Source of the DNA: Sediminibacterium ginsengisoli
Lineage (GTDB): Bacteria; Bacteroidota; Bacteroidia; Chitinophagales; Chitinophagaceae
DNA length: 14,469 bases
Direction of reading: 5' to 3'
Assembly: GCA_943324415.2 (NCBI GenBank)
Contig: CALPLN020000032.1
Span: 1-14,469, forward strand
Part shown: piece after piece, positions 1-8,129 of the stretch
Position numbering within the stretch: position 1 is the first letter of the stretch
Layout of the letters: every line of letters starts with the position of its first letter
Program-made: the position numbers and the translations under genes
The notes under the pieces: model-generated
Seen by the model: the letters and a program-made list of their open reading frames with translations, nothing else
Databases searched by the model: none
What the model was told of the DNA's origin: nothing

Positions 1-810
1 AATATTCGTCCACTCATTGAAACCTCCAATATTATAAGTGTCTGCTCGCTTACCTTGGTGGAACACTAAATCAATTGCGCGTGCATGGTCTTTTACAAAT
101 AACCAATCACGTGTGTACAATCCATCTCCATACACAGGCAATGGCTTCTTTGTAATAATATTGTGAATAAACAATGGAATCAATTTCTCAGGAAAATGGT
201 TTGGACCATAATTATTAGAACAATTAGAAATAACCGTTGGTAAATGATAGGTCTCTCCGTAGGCACGCACAAAATGGTCACTCGCTGCCTTACTTGCAGA
301 ATAAGGAGAATTAGGATCATACGGCGTCGTTTCGGTAAACAAGCCTTCCTTGCCTAAGCTGCCATAAACCTCGTCTGTGGAAACATGATAAAACAAATGA
401 TCTCGCTTGGTTTCCCAAGAACCATCATGTGCTTTCTCATAGCTTAAATCATCCTTCCAATATTCCTTCGCGGTATTTAATAAGTTTACTGTGCCAATCA
501 CATTCGTATACACAAAATCCAAAGGCGAAACAATGCTTCTATCTACATGAGATTCTGCTGCTAAATGAATGACATCTGTGATCGCGTGCTTGGCAAAAAT
601 TTCCTTTAATGCTGCTGCATCTAAAATGTCCGCTTTTATAAAATGATAGTTCGTCGCTTTTTCAATATCCTTTAAGTTCTCTAAATTGCCCGCATAAGTT
701 AATGCGTCTAAATTAAAGATCTGATGATCAGGATATTTATTGACAAATAAACGCACTACATGCGATCCAATAAATCCCGCCCCTCCTGTAATTAAAATGT
801 TCTTTTTCAT
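1..810 (-). CDS. rfbB: dTDP-glucose 4,6-dehydratase (3' end outside window)
   Basis: Converts dTDP-glucose to dTDP-4-keto-6-deoxyglucose in the cytoplasm, the second step towards dTDP-L-rhamnose and related deoxysugars for surface polysaccharide. I translated it from the ATG at 810-808; 270 codons are visible and it leaves the window still open, where the family is usually about 340-355 residues. Visible: the Rossmann NAD motif TGGAGFIGSH (residues 8-17), HLAAESHVDRS (82-92), the catalytic STDEVYG (T145, D146, E147), the YSASK tyrosine/lysine pair (Y170, K174), and the family blocks NCSNNYGP, YGDG and RDWLFVKDHARA. A TAnnTTTG-type -7 element sits 17 bp upstream of the start. The other rhamnose-pathway genes probably lie beyond the left edge. 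The SDR extended family includes close relatives, but the TDEVYG and RDWL motifs fit RfbB/RmlB well. Confidence 0.95.
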   Translation of the reverse strand, partial: MKKNILITGGAGFIGSHVVRLFVNKYPDHQIFNLDALTYAGNLENLKDIEKATNYHFIKADILDAAALKEIFAKHAITDVIHLAAESHVDRSIVSPLDFVYTNVIGTVNLLNTAKEYWKDDLSYEKAHDGSWETKRDHLFYHVSTDEVYGSLGKEGLFTETTPYDPNSPYSASKAASDHFVRAYGETYHLPTVISNCSNNYGPNHFPEKLIPLFIHNIITKKPLPVYGDGLYTRDWLFVKDHARAIDLVFHQGKRADTYNIGGFNEWTNI

Positions 811-826
811 GGTCATTTATGAGGCA

Positions 827-834
827 CAAAGATA
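827..834 (-). promoter_or_regulatory. Candidate -7 element for rfbB
   Basis: On the minus strand this reads TATCTTTG, an exact match to the Bacteroidota -7 consensus TAnnTTTG. It would place transcription start about 10 nt before the rfbB ATG. No good -33 TTTG is seen at the usual spacing; the nearest resemblance is TTTC about 21 nt upstream. Inferred from sequence only. Confidence 0.35.
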
Positions 835-915
835 TTAATTCAAACATATATATTAGAAAGTAATTTGACCTTGAATTCAAGATTCTTACTACATTTAAAT
901 CCTAAAGTGGTCAAT

Positions 916-2073
916 ATGTTACAAAAAGAAAGGTATTATGCATTAGATGTTTTTAGAGGCGCCACGGTTGCCTTAATGATTCTTGTCAATAATCCAGGTT
1001 CTTGGGGGCATATATTTAGCCCTTTAGCACATGCTAGTTGGCATGGTTGTACGCCTACAGATCTTGTTTTCCCCTTCTTTTTATTTGCAGTCGGAAACGC
1101 AATGGCTTTTGTGATGCCTAAATTTGAAAAAGGAACACCAATGGATTTTTGGAAAAAAATCCTCAAAAGAACGGCTCTTATTTTCTTAATAGGTTTGTTT
1201 TTAAACTGGAGTCCTTTTGTAAAATGGTCTGATGGACATTTAGTGGCAAAAACATGGGAGAACATTCGCATTTTAGGCGTATTACAAAGAATTGCACTCT
1301 GCTATTTTTTCGCATCCATCATTATCTATTATGGTAAATCTAAAATGGCATTCTATATAGGCGGGGTGATCTTAATCGCTTATTGGATGATGAGTTTTTT
1401 GTTGGGCAGTGAAGGACATCCTTATAGTTTATCCGGATTTTTTGGCAATGCCATAGACCAAAATATTTTAGGTGTCAACCACATCTATAAAGGAGAAGGT
1501 GTTCCTTTTGATCCAGAAGGATTAATTAGTACCATACCCGCGATCGTTCAAGTGATCTTTGGATTTTTAGTTGGCGAATACATACAAGCAAAAGGCAAAA
1601 GTTTTGAAATGATTGCTCAATTGCTATTAGCTGGTGTAGTATTGGTTTTGGCAGGATATATCTGGGACTTTAGTTTCCCGATCAACAAAAAAATATGGAC
1701 TAGTAGTTATGTATTGTATACGTCTGGTTTAGCCATTATCACCTTAAGTGTCTTGATCTATTTGCTAGAATTTAAAAACAGCCAAGGCAAATGGAGCCAT
1801 TTCTTTGACGTTTTTGGAAAGAACCCATTATTTATTTTTGTACTCAGTGGTTTTTTACCTCGTGTGCTCGCCTTGTTAAGATGGGTAGATCATACAGATG
1901 AAAAAGGAGAACCAGTATACACTTCTGCCCTGCCTTGGTTTTACCAACATGTTTGTAAAAATATCTCAAGCGATTTACGTGTGGGCTCTTTTGTTTATGC
2001 TATTTGTTTCATTGCCTTTTTTGCATTGCTTGCCAATATTTTAGACAAGAAAAAAATATACATCAAAGTCTAA
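916..2073 (+). CDS. HGSNAT/NagX-like membrane acyltransferase (DUF5009/COG4299)
   Basis: Polytopic inner-membrane protein of the heparan-alpha-glucosaminide N-acetyltransferase-like family, which is thought to transfer acetyl groups across the membrane to amino sugars; bacterial NagX belongs here. The ATG at 916 gives 385 aa and starts directly before the family signature RYYALDVFRGATVALMIL. An in-frame TTG at 865 would add 17 residues unlike the family and is less likely. The loop HASWHGCTPTDLVFPFFLF (from about residue 39) aligns with the human HGSNAT loop holding its catalytic His, so H39 is the candidate acetyl carrier. DPEGLISTIPAIVQ (about 195) and NPLFIFVLSG (about 310) are further family blocks. 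Around ten hydrophobic segments are visible. Its 3' end overlaps the convergent nucleotidyltransferase gene by 4 bp. Substrate is not known; nearby amino-sugar genes make a sugar acceptor plausible. Confidence 0.8.
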   Translation: MLQKERYYALDVFRGATVALMILVNNPGSWGHIFSPLAHASWHGCTPTDLVFPFFLFAVGNAMAFVMPKFEKGTPMDFWKKILKRTALIFLIGLFLNWSPFVKWSDGHLVAKTWENIRILGVLQRIALCYFFASIIIYYGKSKMAFYIGGVILIAYWMMSFLLGSEGHPYSLSGFFGNAIDQNILGVNHIYKGEGVPFDPEGLISTIPAIVQVIFGFLVGEYIQAKGKSFEMIAQLLLAGVVLVLAGYIWDFSFPINKKIWTSSYVLYTSGLAIITLSVLIYLLEFKNSQGKWSHFFDVFGKNPLFIFVLSGFLPRVLALLRWVDHTDEKGEPVYTSALPWFYQHVCKNISSDLRVGSFVYAICFIAFFALLANILDKKKIYIKV

Positions 2074-2813
2074 TTAAAAAGTCCACCTGCTTTTTCAAGA
2101 CTTTCAGGTTTGCCAACGTCCAATAATAGTCCATCACTATGGTCATAAAAATGAATGGCATAATGTTGTGCAATTTGCAAATAAGCGTCTATTAAAGAAA
2201 ACTTACCCTGCAAGGTCAATGCTTCAAAGAAGTTAGCATGTACAATTTGAATGCCGCTAAATGCTTTAGGGACAGCCATAGCAGGATCTTTTAAAGGATT
2301 GGCCCATTTTTCCTCATTGGTTGCATTGTTCTTCCATCCACACAAGGTACCTGCTGTGTTAAATATTAAATTTCTACTAGTAGTGCGATTGGTAACTGCT
2401 AAAGTCGCCACCATCTCACCTTCAGACTTCGCTTCAAAAGCCTTATCTGCTTCGAACATTTTTATCAAATCTAAATCTGTTAAAATATCAGCATTCATCA
2501 CCAACCACTTAGCTTCATTTTCAAAATGCGCTTTCGCTCTTAACAATCCACCGCCCGTTTCTAGCACTTCATCCGACTCGTCTGAAATAGTCACTTGCGA
2601 ACCCCAGCCATTATTTTTTGAAATTGTATCTATAATTTGATCTGCAAAATGATGCACATTCACCACCACTTCGTCAATACCGAAATCTTGTAAATATTCA
2701 ATGTTACGTTGTAATAAGGATTTCCCGTTCACTATTGCTAAAGCCTTAGGATGTTTATCTGTAAAGGGCTTCAGCCTCGTACCCAATCCTGCAGCTAAAA
2801 TCATTGCCTTCAT
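2070..2813 (-). CDS. murU: MurU-like sugar-1-phosphate nucleotidyltransferase
   Basis: A 247-aa GT-A-fold nucleotidyltransferase that joins a sugar 1-phosphate to an NTP. Visible: MKAMILAAGLGTRLKPFTD (residues 1-19) with the nucleotide-binding glycine loop, the HPKAL lysine (K23), VVVNVHHFADQI (49-60), LETGGGLLRAK (84-94) and the metal-binding Asp in VMNADIL (D109). Length and motif wording resemble MurU, the MurNAc-1-phosphate uridylyltransferase of the AmgK/MurU recycling bypass, more than the longer GlmU, RfbA or ManC. It lies 7 bp downstream of the kinase-RapZ gene on the same strand, so the pair is probably one operon in which the kinase makes the sugar 1-phosphate and this enzyme activates it. 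Sugar specificity cannot be read from sequence alone; a mannose-1-phosphate guanylyltransferase is the main alternative. Confidence 0.75.
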   Translation of the reverse strand: MKAMILAAGLGTRLKPFTDKHPKALAIVNGKSLLQRNIEYLQDFGIDEVVVNVHHFADQIIDTISKNNGWGSQVTISDESDEVLETGGGLLRAKAHFENEAKWLVMNADILTDLDLIKMFEADKAFEAKSEGEMVATLAVTNRTTSRNLIFNTAGTLCGWKNNATNEEKWANPLKDPAMAVPKAFSGIQIVHANFFEALTLQGKFSLIDAYLQIAQHYAIHFYDHSDGLLLDVGKPESLEKAGGLFN

Positions 2814-2820
2814 AAAAAAA

Positions 2821-3615
2821 TTATTTAACCCAATTCATTTGATTGGTATGCGCTAAAACTACTTTTACTTTATACTTATTCTTTAAATGCCTTGCCGTTT
2901 GTTCTGCTGCAAATACACTTCTGTGTTGACCACCTGTACAACCAAAATTGATTTGTAAATCTGCAAAGTCTCTTGATAAATAATTTTCTACCGTGATATC
3001 AATTAAATCCCAAACACTATTTAAAAAAGTATTCATTTTTGTTTTTTGCTCTAGAAAATCTTGTACAGGCTTATTCAATCCTGACAATTTTTTATACTCC
3101 TCAAATCTTCCAGGATTTAAAATGCCACGCATGTCAAAAATAAATCCACCTCCATTGTCCGAAGTATCAGAAGGGAGTCCTTTTTTATAACTAAAGCTAT
3201 TGATGGTAATCACCAATGGCGTCTCCTCTGATGCTTGTAATGGTGTAAACCTATTCAAGACCTCATCGCTTACCATCCAATTTAAAATTCCAGCAAAAAC
3301 GGGCGTGTCTTTATCCAAAGTGTACACGTCTAAAAAGCTTTTTAAATTCCTCAAACCCAATGGGATACTGGTTAAGAAATGCGCTTTGCGTTCAAACAAA
3401 CCTCTAAATCCATACGCACCCAATACCTGCAACAACCTTAATAAAACAAAGCCATGGTATTGTTTCTTAAACAATGCAGTATCAATTGTCTCACCTAAAA
3501 CTTGTTCCGCCTCATTGATATAATCTTGTAATAATCGCTCTTTCCATTCATTAGACAGTTCTGCTTTCGCTTGCCATAATAAAGACGCCACATCATAAGG
3601 CATGCCGCCCTTCAT
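2821..3615 (-). CDS. Downstream fragment: kinase C-lobe plus RapZ C-terminal domain
   Basis: A 264-aa open frame from the ATG at 3615. Residues 1 to about 125 are not a separate protein start: MKGGMPYDVASLLWQAK is the part of an APH-type kinase that follows its IDFQGG metal motif. Residues about 132-264 match the RapZ C-terminal domain: INSFSYKKGLP, NGGGFIFDMRGILNPGR (154-170) and GCTGGQHRSVFAAE (225-238). In enterobacterial RapZ this domain binds glucosamine-6-phosphate and helps control glmS RNA decay; in Bacteroidota it usually occurs fused to the kinase, without RapZ's ATPase domain. If translated alone it would need reinitiation; AAGGAGG, coding for part of QGG, lies 1 nt before the ATG, too close for an ideal ribosome site. 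The RapZ part looks intact. Confidence 0.7.
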   Translation of the reverse strand: MKGGMPYDVASLLWQAKAELSNEWKERLLQDYINEAEQVLGETIDTALFKKQYHGFVLLRLLQVLGAYGFRGLFERKAHFLTSIPLGLRNLKSFLDVYTLDKDTPVFAGILNWMVSDEVLNRFTPLQASEETPLVITINSFSYKKGLPSDTSDNGGGFIFDMRGILNPGRFEEYKKLSGLNKPVQDFLEQKTKMNTFLNSVWDLIDITVENYLSRDFADLQINFGCTGGQHRSVFAAEQTARHLKNKYKVKVVLAHTNQMNWVK

Positions 3616-3636
3616 CCCTCCTTGGAAATCTATAAA

Positions 3637-4260
3637 CTAAACTTCGTCCCCTTTAACGATAATATTTCTACTCTGAAAGTCTCGGAACATGAAATAATTA
3701 AAATGACTATCAGACAACTGATCGCTTAATAATTCAAACTCATCAATCAACGCCTGTTTATCGTAAGGATATTGTAAAGTATCTAGAAAATAATATTTAT
3801 AATACAATAAATCAGTCAATACAGCATGCTTGCCAAATGTTTTTGAAGTAAGGCATTTGGAATAATCCAATCCTTGATCCCCTTTTACCTGCAATTGCAC
3901 TAAAGCTTTTAAACTTTTTTGAAACAATTGGTATACCCTTTCTGTCTTCCCCTCTTGTTCCAACACATCTAATAAAGAGGTAGCGCCCACATCTTCTTGA
4001 AGATATATTTTTTGATCTGCACTTACAGCCAATACTTTTGGCACAGGTAAGCCCTTTGAATGAAAATGCTGGGCAAAATATATAAAAGTTTCATTCTCTT
4101 TTACGTTCAGGTTGAATGTGGCAATATAGGAGTCGGCGCCTTGTTTGATTCTAAAATAGATTCTATCGCCGCCACTTTGGGGTATTTTTTCAATAACATC
4201 CCATGACTTTCCAGTGAGGGACACATAAAGTTGTTTAATCGATTCCTGCATTGCTTCCAT
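3637..4260 (-). CDS. Upstream fragment: APH/AmgK-like sugar kinase N-lobe, ends at in-frame TAG
   Basis: A 207-aa frame from the ATG at 4260 (a second Met, residue 4, is also possible). It holds most of an aminoglycoside-phosphotransferase-fold kinase: GGDRIYFRI (30-38) as nucleotide loop, IATFNLNVKENETF (46-59), LPVPKVLAVS (71-80), IYLQEDVGATSLLDVL (85-100) as the hinge region, and the catalytic loop MFRDFQSRNIIVK (191-203) with D194 and N199. It ends at TAG directly before the codons for FIDFQGG, whose Asp is the equivalent of the kinase DFG metal ligand. As written, this product therefore lacks one metal ligand and the rest of the C-lobe and is not expected to be active. Related full-length kinases (AmgK family) phosphorylate MurNAc/GlcNAc at C1. 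Confidence 0.7.
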   Translation of the reverse strand: MEAMQESIKQLYVSLTGKSWDVIEKIPQSGGDRIYFRIKQGADSYIATFNLNVKENETFIYFAQHFHSKGLPVPKVLAVSADQKIYLQEDVGATSLLDVLEQEGKTERVYQLFQKSLKALVQLQVKGDQGLDYSKCLTSKTFGKHAVLTDLLYYKYYFLDTLQYPYDKQALIDEFELLSDQLSDSHFNYFMFRDFQSRNIIVKGDEV

Positions 4261-4288
4261 GAACTTAAAAGAGGGGGTTTTATAGCTT

Positions 4289-4322
4289 TAAAAGTAATTA
4301 ATTATATACTACCCTCCTCAAA
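4289..4322 (-). promoter_or_regulatory. Candidate promoter of the kinase-RapZ/murU operon
   Basis: On the minus strand a TTTG (4322-4319) is followed after 22 nt by TACTTTTA (4296-4289), a 7 of 8 match to the Bacteroidota -7 consensus TAnnTTTG. Spacing is slightly longer than the usual 19. It lies in the 100-bp gap between this operon and the divergent receptor gene. I saw no equally good match on the plus strand for the receptor. Confidence 0.3.
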
Positions 4323-4360
4323 AACTCAAAAAAGTATTAAATTGACCCAAAATACCCCTC

Positions 4361-7165
4361 ATGAATAGAAAAATCAAATTGCTATCAAATGCATTGATCA
4401 TGGTGTTAATGACCTTATGTTCTATTAACGCTTTTGCTCAAAATTCAAAAATCAGTGGAACCGTTGTGGATAGTAAAGGAAGTCCTTTAGAAGGCGTTAC
4501 TGTAAAAGTTCAAGCTACAAATGCTTTGACCACATCCAATAAAGCTGGCGAATTCACCATCAATGCCAAAGTAGACGACTTGATTGAATTTAGCATTGTG
4601 GGTTTTGAAGGTAAAAAAGTAAAAGCAACCAATACAGTATTAAAAGTTGTTTTAAATGCAGTTACAGCAGACCTACAAGATGTGATCTTGGTAGGTAGTC
4701 GTGGTGCAGGCCGAGCAAAGTTGGAGTCCCCTGTTCCTGTAGATGTGATTAAAATATCAGAGATCGCTGTCAATACTGCAAGAATGGATTTGACTTCTTC
4801 TTTAAATTATGCCGCACCTTCTTTTAACTATAACAAACAATCTGGAGCAGACGGTGCTGACCACGTTGATATAGGCACTCTAAGAGGCTTAGGACCAGAC
4901 CAGACATTGGTACTAATCAATGGCAAGCGTAGACATAGCACTGCTTTAGTTGGCTTATTTGGCACAAGAGGCAGAGGAAATTCTGGAGTAGATTTGAATG
5001 GCTTTTCTCAAGCTGCTGTAGATAGAATTGAAATTTTAAGAGACGGCGCCTCTGCACAATATGGATCTGACGCGATTGCAGGTGTGATGAATGTGGTCTT
5101 AAGAAAAAATACTAAAGAGTGGAATATCACTACTGGCTTGGCTGGTTATTATGATAAGAAATTCAACACCTACCAACATAAGGATAAGAAAGACTATTTA
5201 TATAGCAATCCAATTGATGGCGTAACAAGTGCTATTCAAGCAAATCGTGGATTTGATTTAGGCAAAAAAGGTGGATTTATCAATTTGTCATTTGATGTAT
5301 TAGATCAAGGAAAAACATTCCGTCAAGCAGCAAGCGCTGACATCGCAGATAAAAACGGTTTACCAACGAATACTTGGAGACAAGGATTTGGCGATGGTTC
5401 TTTGACTTCTTATGGAACCATGATGAACTTAGAATTGCCATTGGGTGACAATATTAAGTTTTATGCATTTGGCGGATTCAATAGTAAAAAATCAGACGCA
5501 TATGCTTACACCAGAAACTGGTCTGCAAGACCAACACGTTTCCCTGTAAACAACGATGGTTCTTTGAAATTTGTACCAAGCATCATGTTCCAATCTGGAT
5601 CTGGTGATACGAGCTTCAACCCACGTATCCAAGCAAAGATTCAAGACATATCGATGGTGACAGGATTTTCTAAAGAAACCAAAAACGGATGGAGCTGGGA
5701 TTTCAGTAATGCTTTTGGGTACAATGATTTTCATTATTATGGAGCGGGCACATTCAATGCTTCTGATATTGGTAATATTACTAAAACCAACTTTGACGAC
5801 GGCGGATTTAATTTCTTACAAAACACGACGAACTTTGATTTATCCAAGCAATTTGGTACCGTAAACAATGGTGGTCTTAAAGTGGCTTATGGTGCTGAAC
5901 TTAGGTATGAAGCTTACCGCATTAACAGAGGTGAAGTCGCTTCTTATAAGGCGTATCAAAATAATTTTGGATTACAACAAGCACCTGGCGCACAAGGTTT
6001 CCCTGGATTCAGTCCAGATGACGAGGTAGATGCAAACAGAATGGTAACAGGTATGTATGGTGATTTAGAGTACACGCCTTCAGAAGCATTCTTACTTACT
6101 GGTGCAGTGCGTTTTGAAAACTATTCTGACTTTGGTGCAGTGAGTACATTCAAAACCTCGTTCCGTTATAAAGTGACCAATAACTTTAATTTCAGAGGAT
6201 CATTTAGCACAGGTTATCGTGCACCTTCATTACAACAAAAATATTTCAGCAATACCCTTACTTCTTTCTCACAAGGAAATTTAGTACAATCTAGAGTAGC
6301 CAACAACAATGATCCAGTTACTAAATTAGCGGGTATCCCTGCTTTAAAGCAAGAGACTTCTAATAACATGAGTCTTGGTTTCTCTTGGAAACCAATGCAA
6401 GGTTTATCTGTGACTGTAGATGGATATCAAATTAAAATGAAAGATCGCGTAGTCTTATCTGGCTTATTTAGCGCAGGTGATGCGACATTACCAACTGCAT
6501 TGACTGATAAATTAAATACATTAGGTGTAGCCACTGCGCAATTTTTTGCGAATGCAGTAAACACAACCAATACTGGTGTAGATATCGTTGTAGATTATCA
6601 AAAGAAACTATCTGCAACTGAGAAATTGAAATTCTTATTGGTGGGTAATTTCCAAGGAATCGAAATTGACGCCATCAATGTACCAGCTGCATTGAATACC
6701 AATGAATACAATGCCAACACTTTCTTTAACGATCGTGAGAAGTTCTTCTTAAAAGCATCTGCACCTGCTTCAAAATTATCTTTCACTGCAGACTACACTA
6801 AAAAGAAAGTTAGCATTGGAGCAAGGGTGACTTATTTTGGTAAGTTAACTTTGACTGGATTTGGATATAACGGTGACGGTATCAATCCAGAAGTTCCAAC
6901 AGATGCAGACGAGAATGTTTTTGTTCCAGAACACTTTAACTATGGTGGCAAATTCACCACAGATATTTACAGCAATATTCAGTTGAGTAAAAAAGTAAGC
7001 TTCATCATTGGCGCGGATAATATCTTTAATGTTCACCCAGACTTCGCAGTAAATCCACAAGCTAAATATTGGGCGGGTGACAATGAAACTGGCGGACCTT
7101 GGGATGGCGTACAAATGGGCTACAACGGTTTAAGACTATTTACCAAATTAGCATTCCGTTTCTAG
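4361..7165 (+). CDS. TonB-dependent outer-membrane receptor, non-SusC type
   Basis: A 934-aa outer-membrane transporter driven by TonB. A signal peptide spans residues 1 to about 27 (hydrophobic core, then NAFAQN). Residues about 29-100 form a CarboxypepD_reg-like beta-sandwich (ISGTVVDSKGSPLEGVTVKV), common in Bacteroidota receptors. LQDVILVGSRG (105-115) may serve as TonB box and plug entry. The plug covers about 115-250 with TLRGLGPDQTLVLINGKRR (173-191), the GTRGRGNSGVDLN loop and VDRIEILRDGASAQYGSDAI (220-239). The rest is a beta-barrel ending in an aromatic KLAFRF C-terminus. No SusD partner follows, so it is not a classical SusCD glycan importer. The next gene starts 1 bp after the stop, so the two are almost certainly co-transcribed. 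The substrate cannot be told from the sequence. Confidence 0.92.
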   Translation: MNRKIKLLSNALIMVLMTLCSINAFAQNSKISGTVVDSKGSPLEGVTVKVQATNALTTSNKAGEFTINAKVDDLIEFSIVGFEGKKVKATNTVLKVVLNAVTADLQDVILVGSRGAGRAKLESPVPVDVIKISEIAVNTARMDLTSSLNYAAPSFNYNKQSGADGADHVDIGTLRGLGPDQTLVLINGKRRHSTALVGLFGTRGRGNSGVDLNGFSQAAVDRIEILRDGASAQYGSDAIAGVMNVVLRKNTKEWNITTGLAGYYDKKFNTYQHKDKKDYLYSNPIDGVTSAIQANRGFDLGKKGGFINLSFDVLDQGKTFRQAASADIADKNGLPTNTWRQGFGDGSLTSYGTMMNLELPLGDNIKFYAFGGFNSKKSDAYAYTRNWSARPTRFPVNNDGSLKFVPSIMFQSGSGDTSFNPRIQAKIQDISMVTGFSKETKNGWSWDFSNAFGYNDFHYYGAGTFNASDIGNITKTNFDDGGFNFLQNTTNFDLSKQFGTVNNGGLKVAYGAELRYEAYRINRGEVASYKAYQNNFGLQQAPGAQGFPGFSPDDEVDANRMVTGMYGDLEYTPSEAFLLTGAVRFENYSDFGAVSTFKTSFRYKVTNNFNFRGSFSTGYRAPSLQQKYFSNTLTSFSQGNLVQSRVANNNDPVTKLAGIPALKQETSNNMSLGFSWKPMQGLSVTVDGYQIKMKDRVVLSGLFSAGDATLPTALTDKLNTLGVATAQFFANAVNTTNTGVDIVVDYQKKLSATEKLKFLLVGNFQGIEIDAINVPAALNTNEYNANTFFNDREKFFLKASAPASKLSFTADYTKKKVSIGARVTYFGKLTLTGFGYNGDGINPEVPTDADENVFVPEHFNYGGKFTTDIYSNIQLSKKVSFIIGADNIFNVHPDFAVNPQAKYWAGDNETGGPWDGVQMGYNGLRLFTKLAFRF

Positions 7166-7166
7166 C

Positions 7167-8078
7167 ATGAAGAAACAAATCCTATTACTTAGCACCCTAT
7201 TAATATTAAGTTTAACAACGATGTCACAAAATGGCATCGTTGTTTTTCAAACAGACTTCGGCACTAAAGATGGCGCTGTGTCTGCCATGAAAGGCGTAGC
7301 AAGTAGTGTAGATCCTACTTTAAAACTATACGATTTAACACAAGAAATTCCTGCATACAATATCTGGGAAGCGGCGTACAGACTAGATCAAACAGTGCCT
7401 TATTGGCCTGCAGGTACTGTGTTTGTTTCTGTAGTGGATCCCGGCGTAGGCACCAACAGAAAGTCGGTGGTCGCAAAAACAAAATCAGGCCATTATATCG
7501 TAACACCAGATAATGGCACGCTCACTTTACTTGCAGCAAGTATTGGAATAGAATCGATGCGTGAAATAGACGAGGCTGTTAATAGAAGAAAAAACTCAGG
7601 CGCCTCTTATACTTTTCACGGAAGAGATGTGTATGCCTATACCGCAGCAAGACTCGCATCTAAAAACATTGCTTTCGAATCGGTGGGACAACTATTAACA
7701 CCCACTCCTGTTTTACTTCCTTACCAAAAAGCAAGTTTAACAACCGCAAATAATAAAGCAAGCTTGAAAGGAAATATCGATATCCTAGATATCCAATACG
7801 GTAATCTCTGGACCAATATTGGACAAGATCTTTGGAAAGCATTTGTTGCCCTCCCTCATACTAAAAACAGCATACTCGTAAAAATATTCCACCAACAAAA
7901 ATTAGTATACCAAGGCACCATGCCTTTTGAGAATACATTTGGTGGTGTTGCGGTGGGCAAGCCTCTTGCCTACTTGAATAGTTTAATGCAATTGTCCTTC
8001 GCACTCAACCAAAGCAGCATGGCCGAAAAATTTAAGATCGGATCTGGTCCAGACTGGCATGTTGAAGTGAATTGGTGA
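7167..8078 (+). CDS. Exported SAM hydroxide adenosyltransferase (DUF62 family)
   Basis: A 303-aa member of the SAM hydroxide adenosyltransferase family (SAM_adeno_trans), which hydrolyses S-adenosylmethionine to adenosine and methionine; fluorinase and chlorinase are relatives. Family blocks: VFQTDFGTKDGAVSAMKGV (26-44), DLTQEIPAYNIWEAA (56-70), VFVSVVDPGVGTNRKSVV (85-102), YIVTPDNGTLTLLA (110-123) and YTFHGRDVYAYTAARLA (148-164). The hydroxide-type triad appears present as D91, R98 and H151. Family members usually read D-T-H-E-I where this one has D-L-T-Q-E-I. Unusually, residues 1 to about 21 form a typical Sec signal peptide (MKKQILLLSTLLILSLTTMS), which implies a periplasmic enzyme although SAM is normally cytoplasmic. 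Coupled to the receptor gene by a 1-bp gap. Exact substrate uncertain. Confidence 0.85.
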   Translation: MKKQILLLSTLLILSLTTMSQNGIVVFQTDFGTKDGAVSAMKGVASSVDPTLKLYDLTQEIPAYNIWEAAYRLDQTVPYWPAGTVFVSVVDPGVGTNRKSVVAKTKSGHYIVTPDNGTLTLLAASIGIESMREIDEAVNRRKNSGASYTFHGRDVYAYTAARLASKNIAFESVGQLLTPTPVLLPYQKASLTTANNKASLKGNIDILDIQYGNLWTNIGQDLWKAFVALPHTKNSILVKIFHQQKLVYQGTMPFENTFGGVAVGKPLAYLNSLMQLSFALNQSSMAEKFKIGSGPDWHVEVNW

Positions 8079-8129
8079 GATGATTTAGAAGATATTAAGA
8101 CCCAACTTAAATAGCGTTGTTTTAGTTTA

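Larger units (their letters stand above)
2821..4260 (-). pseudogene. Kinase-RapZ fusion gene interrupted by an in-frame amber codon
   Basis: The two flanking fragments are in one reading frame (start sites 645 nt apart). Translating through the TAG at 3639-3637 gives a continuous family sequence: IIVKGDEV, stop, FIDFQGGMKGGMPYDVASLL. The full gene would be 480 codons including the terminal stop, a normal length for the Bacteroidota APH-RapZ fusion. Only one codon is changed and everything downstream is still well conserved, so either the mutation is recent, the stop is read through, or the base is an assembly error. Homologues often carry Tyr or another aromatic near this position, so a TAT/TAC to TAG change is the simplest origin. 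TAG ends other genes in this window normally (murU, the receptor, carB), which argues against general recoding. Confidence 0.75.

Noticed and set aside
865..915. N-terminal extension of the acyltransferase from TTG
   Set aside because: The extra 17 residues are not family-like, and the ATG at 916 lies at the conserved N-terminus.
936..1271. 111-aa open frame antisense to the acyltransferase
   Set aside because: It mirrors the membrane-protein coding sequence and has no recognisable domain.
2251..2640. 129-aa open frame antisense to murU
   Set aside because: Low-complexity translation with no motif, fully opposite a well-conserved nucleotidyltransferase.
3637..3639. TAG as a recoded sense codon (pyrrolysine or suppressor)
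   Set aside because: TAG ends murU, the receptor gene and the carB half normally in this window, and Bacteroidota are not known to use pyrrolysine; a mutation or error is simpler.
4361..7165. SusC-type glycan importer
   Set aside because: The N-terminal beta-sandwich fits, but no SusD-like lipoprotein follows and the plug motifs are of the general TonB receptor type.
7167..8078. Fluorinase or chlorinase
   Set aside because: The D-R-H residues of the hydroxide adenosyltransferases are present and no halogenation genes are nearby; hydrolase is the safer call.
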